Source: Cladorrhinum sp. PSN259 (Eukaryota; Ascomycota; Sordariomycetes; Sordariales; Podosporaceae). Taken from it: a DNA stretch of 64,000 nt. The DNA lies in contig MU867095.1 in assembly GCA_033725935.1 (NCBI GenBank), forward strand, positions 62,001-126,000, read 5' to 3'. Below the pieces are notes generated by a model. It made no database searches and was not told the origin of the DNA. It was given only the letters and a program-made list of their open reading frames with translations. A program made the position numbers and the translations under genes. Shown here one piece after another: positions 57,581-64,000 of the stretch; position 1 is the first letter of the stretch, and every line of letters starts with the position of its first letter.

Positions 57581-58679
57581 ATTAGAAATTGGACTTGTAT
57601 AAATTAGGTAGTTTGCCGTATATACCATGACCCCCTTTTTCACTTCTTGTCCAAAGGAGGAGGAAGATGAGGGGGCAAATCAACTTTCTACAACACTCCA
57701 TACTCATAACCTCGCTATATATATCAAAATTAGTATATGCCATCTTTAATTTTTGGTACTAAATTTCTATAAAATCAAGCTTGGTAATGCATCCCACAGA
57801 TAGATCGAGCTTGTTATATATATATATATATATATCCGTACCTCGGTACATGAATGCATTTACACAAGATGATAATACACAACCAGAAACCAAAACTCCC
57901 ATCAAAACAAACCCTTATTGTTGGTTCAAATATTAGTTGTTTCCTCAGAAAAAATAACCCAAGTCCAAATCTGATATGGTTCATATTCATATAACTAGGT
58001 TCACAAAAGCAAAAGTCGGATAAATGCAGACTACTGCGCAGGGTGTTTAAAACAGCGGATCACATCCTATGGTTCGTTCCCAGGATATACATGTCCCTGA
58101 GTTTGAGATACATAAGTAGTATATTCAACAGCACACTTTTCACTACGCAGTATTCATCGCCAGGAAACATAACAGACCAAAGTCAATGACGCGTTCCCCC
58201 TAATTAGCGATTTCTTTGGGATTTGTCGCCTTGGATCGTGTTAAAATGGAAATGAGGGGGGAAATTCTAACGGGCCATTCGCTCACAAAAAAAGGTGGGC
58301 GTATTCCCGTATACACGAATGATTTCACCAAAAGGAAATTATGTAAAGAAAAAGACACTGTTGTTACATTTGTGCTTTACGCACTGCAGAGTTGATCATC
58401 ATCAAAACTGCCTGCTGTCGATGCTAAGCTAAGCTGATCCTCTTCCGACATACAAATAAAGATATATCATCCACCCACCGAGGTATCATAGCTTCCTTCA
58501 TCATATACCGAGTACAAAGTCAGATAGAAAAGAGGTGTTGTTGTATAACCCAATTCCGCCAAAACACCCTCCCAACCGGAAAAAAGTGCACTTGGATTCC
58601 CACTTGTCAAACCACAACGACAAAGAAAAAGTGGGTGGCTTTGCCTCATCTCTTCCACAGACATCATAACGCAGAGCAC
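57581..58679. other. 1.1-kb convergent intergenic region with (TA)n
   Basis: AT-rich 3' flanks of FMT1 and the STF2-like gene. A TA dinucleotide run lies at about 57814-57835. I see no gene. Confidence 0.5.
57814..57835. repeat. (TA)n microsatellite
   Basis: Perfect TA run of about 22 bp in the convergent intergenic region. Confidence 0.9.
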
Positions 58680-59206
58680 TTAGTGCTCAGCATTGCTAGC
58701 CCTCGAAGAGACAGGGGAATGCTCCTCCTCTTCTTCACGAGCGGCGCCATGGATACCTTCCTCGAACACAGGCTCGGGCTCATTGACCTCAAACTTCGTC
58801 TTGAAATTCTCGAGTTGCGAGGAGATGCTGCTGCTGTTGGAGCGGCGACGGGCATTGACGAAGTTGAACTCTTCATCGATGATTTCACCACCAGCAGGGC
58901 CCCTGTTATCCCGAAGAGATAAACTGTTAGAATAGGATGAGGTGATTGAAAAGATAAGGGACACCGTACCAATTGGCCTTGCCGCCACCGTTTTTCTTTG
59001 TCTTCTTGGGATCGGTATCGGCGTAACCATGCTTCCCGAAGAACTTGGGGACATGTGTCTGAGGGTGGCCACCACTCATGGCACCACCCTCAAGGGAGTG
59101 GTCCTTGTCATTGAACTTGTGGGAGCGAGTCACTGGTTAAGATGTGAAGAGGTTAGTTTTTGGTGGTGATGCATATTTATGCGGCAGCAAGAAGATGCAA
59201 CATACT
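58680..59206 (-). CDS. stf2: STF2-like small hydrophilic (hydrophilin-type) protein; start codon created by splicing
   Basis: The coding model is complement(58680..58902, 58970..59132, 59206), 128 aa. The minus strand has no ATG in frame before MTRSHK; the base before the codon remainder TG is an intron acceptor (AACCAG). A donor GTATGT at 59205 lies just after an A, so splicing the 73-bp intron joins A and TG to form the initiator. The second intron (GTACGG, CTAAC branch, AACAG) splits a Trp codon. The pattern MTRSHKF...PKFFGKHGYAD...KKNGGGKANWG matches yeast Stf2, once described as an ATPase-stabilising factor and now linked to survival of drying. The protein is Gly/Lys-rich at the start, then acidic (AAREEEEEHS). 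No membrane segment is seen. Confidence 0.8.
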
Positions 59207-61207
59207 TTTGAGAGATTATTTCGAGATGAGAGTCTGAGAATAGGTTCGGGTGGTAGAAAGTTGATGTACGTGGAGTCTGTTGCGTGATGGATCGGTCAGC
59301 GTCACACAGTCGATGATGGTATGGTATGTGGTTCAGTGCGGGGTTGATGGGATGAATAGAAGAAGGATAGATTATTTACCTACTACAAGGCTTGGTGATG
59401 TCACGGACGGTTGGGACGTTCAAGGTAGTAGGTTGGTCGAGTGGTTGGCAAGAAAGAGTAGAATAGCTTGTATGGTGTTTCAATGGCTTGATTTTTGATG
59501 GATGTCCAATGGTTAATTGGATTCTGATCAGTGATGCGAAGTTACAAGTATGAGATTGATGAGAGAGATGAGAGAGAAATGTGGTCAGTCGAGGGGAAGC
59601 TCCAAGTGGTTATATGGGTTTATGGCCAGCCTGCAGGCAACGGAAGACCAGGGGAGCTTCAGCCAGTCAGAGATCGAATTGATCATGCGAGCATCCCCCA
59701 AAAGGAAAGAACAGTGGAGGGGCCCACCGAAGGTTTGCTGTACATTGACGGGAATGGATGTCAACGAAGCCTCTGGAGGAAGTCGCGTGATTTGGCTATA
59801 AGAGGACATGAGTCTGGGCTGATCGGCCATCGGGAGTTACCATCCACACTCCATCTCCTCCCTTCGCCATGCAGCAAATTACGTGATTCCCACCGATCAT
59901 CGCTCTGCTCCCTGATTTAACATTTCCGTTGATCATCCTTTTAGCCTCTTCATTGACTCTTGTCAATTGAGTCTGACCTCTCTCTCTCTCTCTTTGTGAG
60001 GTTCCTCGAAAGGAGGTGCATTTGGATGCTCGTGACATCACTTGGACAGCGCCCCACACGAGGTCTCAGGGACTCCATGCCCCCTGTAAATCCGTCTGGC
60101 ATTTTGCGGGGTATGGAGCATAAGCCCGTAGACCATGCTGTTAACGGTTTAGCTCATTGACCCGGCAAACGCCATCCGCCAACGCTGAGGTCGCAGCCAG
60201 TGGAAAGTTCCAGAGAAGCCAATTCATCACATTCGAGAAACAACAGGTTGGGGAAGTGCGAATTCGATTTCCGAAGCATCGACGTTTCGGCGAATTTCTA
60301 TGGGGCACTCTACCTGTCTTTGACAGTTTCCGGAACGAGCTGGATGATCATCCCAGCCAGCAAATATTCCACCGCCAATTCCGTCATCTCAGGGTCCATC
60401 GGTGTACCGTGTCACTCCATGACTCAAAAAGATGGCATGCTCGGTATGTATCATCAGCTGGGTTCGTACGGTTTACGTGTAAGTTCAGCAAAGAACAGAT
60501 TCGGTTTCAGTGTACATGTGTATGGAGACGATTACCACTACTACCTCATGTTATCTGGGAGATAATTGATCTTTCAGAAGGTTCAAGTCAGGGACACGAT
60601 CTATCTTTGTCCCTGCATGTAGATTCATTTCCAGATCGCCTGGTCAAATGTGAGTCGCGGCAGGCACAGGCCGCCATCACATTCATGTAACCCATATTTC
60701 AGCAAGCGGGTCAGACAGTTTATGACCTGTGAATGCCATCGGTTTCTAACAAACATTTATCCCCGCTCGTTTACTGCATGACGGTTATTGTTGATACTCC
60801 AGTATCATATCGTCAATCCTTCGTTTTGAAGTGGACCATTCTCTTCATGCACAAGACAACTAACTCCGATATCGGTCAATACTGGTTCTGGTAGATATTC
60901 GCTATGGATATTCTTCATGACCGGCAGTAAACAGAAGTCTCAACATTGCTTTACCATGATATAACATCACTCTAATAAGATCCAAATCTCATCACCAAGA
61001 CCGCCCAAGTTTGATGAATGTATATGTGTACATTTTTCCAGTAAACCACCCAAGCAAAACAAGATAACACCCAATGAAACTCGCCCAAACTTATGTGTAC
61101 CTGTTTGTTCTGTTTATCCCAAGTCACTTTCCCTTCCATACCATCATGAAAAGAGTCCAAATCAAAAGCTTGCTAATAACGAATGAACCTATCAATCAAT
61201 CAATCAA
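59207..61207. other. 2-kb intergenic region upstream of the STF2-like gene
   Basis: The left part contains the untranslated first exon and promoter of the STF2-like gene; the right part is the 3' flank of KEX1. A CT run lies near 59978-59994. An open frame of 177 codons (60157-60690, +) lacks an ATG start and any known domain; a second frame overlaps it. I do not call a gene. Confidence 0.45.
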
Positions 61208-63151
61208 TCATGCCTTTCCCTTTCCCTTCTCCTGCTTTAATTCCTCACCATCACTCTCATCATCTGTAGCACCACCAACGCTGTACAGCCCAGCATCCGT
61301 GGGAGTAGCAGGTGCCGCTGCCGTCCGTCGCCCCCTCAGATCATCCATCTCATTATCATACCCCTCCTCCACATCCCTCGTCTCCTTTCTTCTGCCCCTA
61401 CCAGACGGAGAATCTCCATCCTGATCAATAACCGCAACACCTTGGTACCCCTCTCTGGCTCTCCTTGTCCTCCTCCTGTCCCTCCAGACGAACCACACCC
61501 ACGCAGCAGCTGAAATAACAACTATAACCAAGACAATCTCGCCTGACTTGCGATACGCTTCCCATTTGGCGTTATCCAGCTTCTCCTTCTCCGCTTGATT
61601 CGTTCCATTGCCGGCAACACCTCCAACGGTAGTCTCGGGGACCTTTTCACCATCAAGTCTAGAATCAGTTGGCTTCCCACCAATACTAGAAATATCAACG
61701 CCCATGAACCTATCCAACATGTCTCTGGTACGCCTGGGATAGTCAAAGGGAACCATGTGGCTGGAGTTGTAAAATACGACGTAGGTCAGGTTCCTCGCCT
61801 CCTGCCAGAACCCAGCAGGTTCACCCTCGAACGTCCAGTCTCTTCTGGGGGCCCAAGTACCCGGCGACAACTCAAATCCCCTCGCGCCGCCCCATTGCAT
61901 ATTCGAAATCAACGCCTCGGTCCCCAGGTGGTTGCAAATCAAGTCCTCGGCTCCCGAAAACAAGAGGATAGGAACCTCCTTTAGTAGATCCGGCAAGAGA
62001 TAGATCGACGGCTTGGTGGTAGGGTGAAAGTTGATACCAACTTGCCCATTGCACTCTACCCAACCGGTCACTTTGTTCTCGTTAATATGCAGAGCCCGGG
62101 TCACTTCCTTCTTGCGCAGGTAGGGCTGCACGTATTCGAGGTCGGGCGGCCAGCTCATACCGCATGAAGGATAGGTGTCCGTCAGACGGACATCGTACAT
62201 GTTGACGCAGACGTTGTTCTTTCTTTGGGTGTATTCGAGCATGTCCTGCAGGATTTTCTCGCACTGGGAATTGTCGACCGTTGCGTCGCCGACTGCGAGC
62301 TCCTTCTGACAGATGCGCGCTTGAACTTCCAGCTTGCTGGCGATTTCTGATCCCTTCTCGACGATTCCCTTGGCGTAGGCAAATTGCAGATAGGCGTCGT
62401 ATTGTTCAGGAGGAGAAATCCAGCCGTTACCGATCAACAAACCGGCCAAGTTCCATTTATACGTAACTGGTTTCTTGTTTCGGTCCAGAATGGCTCTGGC
62501 GATGTAAGGGATGTACTGACCGGCATAAGATTCGCCGGCGATGTAGATGTCGTCGTGCTCGTACTCAGGGAACAGGGTGAACCACTTCTCGAGGAAGACG
62601 ACGAACTGGCTGGCCATTTCGTCGAGCTCGTGCACGTAGGAGTCTGTGTCGACGTAACTGAAGCCTGTTCCGACGGGATTATCGACGAAAAGGACGTTTG
62701 CGAACTCGTTCCAGGCGCCATCGTTGTATTGGAGCGTGTCCTTATCCTTGAGGCGATAGGGGCCAATTTCCATCAGCGCGCCGTCCTCAGAACTGCAGCC
62801 GGGCCCGCCGTTCAGCCATATTACTGTGCGTTGCTTGTTTGCGATGTGCTTGTTTTGGTAGTGCCAGAAGAAGATGTTTCCGTTATGTTCCGGGGTAACT
62901 TCAATGTGTCTATTGGCATCGTCAGCTTGACCGTTTGCGCATCCGGGACAGAGTTTCCCAGTGGCGAATACAACTCACCCAGCATGCATTTTCAGCAATG
63001 GACCCGGAGGAGCTCCCGGTAGGGAGTGAACAAAGTAGTCGCCGGCCGATTTCTGGCCGGCGACTGGTGTTGCGATCCATGAGATGGCAAATGCTGTGAA
63101 GACGGTTGCTGGTAGGCGCATCCAGTCCGCCAAGGACCAGCCAACAGCCAT
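61208..63151 (-). CDS. kex1: Pheromone-processing carboxypeptidase Kex1
   Basis: The gene model is complement(61208..62909, 62979..63151), 624 aa. The 69-bp intron (GTGAGT...AATAG) splits a Gly codon just after KMHAG. A signal peptide is visible at the N terminus (hydrophobic stretch about 13-31, ending PVAGQKS). This is a serine carboxypeptidase of family S10, with the substrate block WLNGGPGCSS, nucleophile Ser185 in GESYAG, the Asp of FSGAEDLICN and the His of SSHMVPFD. A single membrane helix near the end (about residues 520-540, IVLVIVVISAAAWVWFVW) is followed by a basic and acidic cytosolic tail, which is the Kex1 layout. The enzyme sits in the trans-Golgi and trims C-terminal Lys/Arg after Kex2 cleavage, for example from alpha-type pheromone. 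An internal start at residue 11 is possible. Confidence 0.96.
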
Positions 63152-64000
63152 GATTGCGCCAGGGACGCGCGGAGAAGAAGATTCTCCCAAAGGAACGACA
63201 AAGTGTACTGGCTACCTGGAGGTGCCAAACGTGATCATTGGGGTGGCTAAGGAAAGGAAGAAAGGTGAAAAAAGACACGGCACTTTTGGAAGGGTTTGAG
63301 AATATTGGACTGATGGCGGCACGCTGAGTCGAGGAGGGTCTGGATTCAATAGATCTGTCCTCGAAACGAGCGGGTTGGCTGATAGCGGCTGACGCACTGC
63401 AGCTCGCTTGGCGTATGCAGATTGGTGGGAAAGGCTAGAAGCTGTGGCCTGGCTCAACGAGGAAGGCTTGTCTTTACGTACAATTATACAGCGCCGGGCC
63501 AGCAAGTGCGATACAAGGTGATGGGAATTGAGTTTTGTTCCTGGGAGTCCGTGTTCTTCTCTTTGTAGTTTCTCCTTTGCGATTGATTAGCGGAATGCCG
63601 GGAGGTCGTTTTGTTTCTTCCTCGCACTCGAACCCTTAGCGGGCTTCGAAAAGCATGTTTCACTGTGACAGGCCCATGGCAATTCTCCCGACCCAACAAA
63701 GCTCCCTCGGTGCCACCAACCCGGAACCGGGTCTGAATAGAGGAAACGTCCGTGCCGTGATCCCTCCGGCCTTAAGCTTTTGACTATTACTTAGAGTCTC
63801 GGCCGTTGGCTCCTATTACTGGGGAAAAGACTTGGAAAAGCTGACGTACCTTCCACAACGTGGAGGAAGGCATTACATGGTGGACTTTCAGCTGGAACCC
63901 TGATGCCGAGTGCGGCGGGGCACCGATCTACCGGTCCCCGTCCACAGGGCGGTCTTGGCATCCGGGCGCCACTCCCCCATACGCGGAGCTAAAATTTGAA
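63152..64000. promoter_or_regulatory. Upstream region of kex1
   Basis: About 0.85 kb upstream of KEX1, ending at the window edge. No coding exon, RNA gene or clear motif is seen. Confidence 0.45.

Noticed and set aside
60157..60690. 177-codon plus-strand frame upstream of the STF2-like gene
   Set aside because: Begins with a non-ATG codon, overlaps another frame, and shows no family resemblance; kept only as intergenic note.

Overview
The window is eukaryotic chromosomal DNA from a filamentous ascomycete, most likely a Sordariomycete and probably Sordariales. The evidence is short introns (about 50-100 bp) with GTRNGT donors, CTAAC-type branch points and YAG acceptors, long intergenic regions, CT/GA and ATG microsatellites, and a typical fungal gene set: Mediator Med1, SAGA Ada1/Hfi1, Upf1, Lis1/NudF/Pac1, Kex1, an AROM-derived quinate-repressor-like protein, Zn2Cys6 and HET-domain sequences. 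The genus assignment is inference; I could not run a search.

Layout. 0-1.6 kb: a tRNA-like Pol III unit with an unresolved anticodon arm, then a long (CT)n tract. 1.6-7.1 kb: MED1 (-), a coiled-coil protein (+) and an HAD hydrolase (-). 7.5-14.6 kb: ribosomal protein L5 (+; its first coding exon is the ATG alone) and a 1,204-residue LRR/RNI-like protein (+). 15.4-21.5 kb: a PRXL2-type AhpC/TSA protein (-) and UPF1 (-). 24.4-29.7 kb: ADA1/HFI1 (-), divergent from gamma-tubulin complex component 3 (+). 30.5-46 kb: an MFS transporter (+), a QUTR/QA-1S-like AROM-derived protein (+), a 5.6-kb gene-free stretch, and a five-exon Zn2Cys6 transcription factor (+). 46.5-49.8 kb: a striking 1,069-residue single-gene fusion of a fungal rhodopsin-like 7-TM domain and a FucP-family MFS transporter (-). 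51.9-52.4 kb: a frameshifted HET-domain remnant (-). 52.6-63.2 kb: a disordered nuclear-type protein of unknown function (+), LIS1/PAC1 (-), mitochondrial FMT1 (+), an STF2-like small hydrophilic protein whose start codon is created by splicing (-), and KEX1 (-).

Most of the window is housekeeping: transcription coactivators (Med1, Ada1), RNA surveillance (Upf1), translation (L5, Fmt1), microtubule and dynein biology (GCP3, Lis1), and Golgi proteolysis (Kex1). The accessory part is 30-52 kb. There a permease, an AROM-derived pseudo-enzyme regulator, a Zn-cluster regulator and the receptor-transporter fusion lie next to each other without catabolic enzymes. The fusion is the most interesting candidate for something undescribed.

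Gene models were spliced by hand from reading frame, splice-site consensus and protein-family expectation. Exon coordinates are therefore predictions, although nearly all keep phase exactly.
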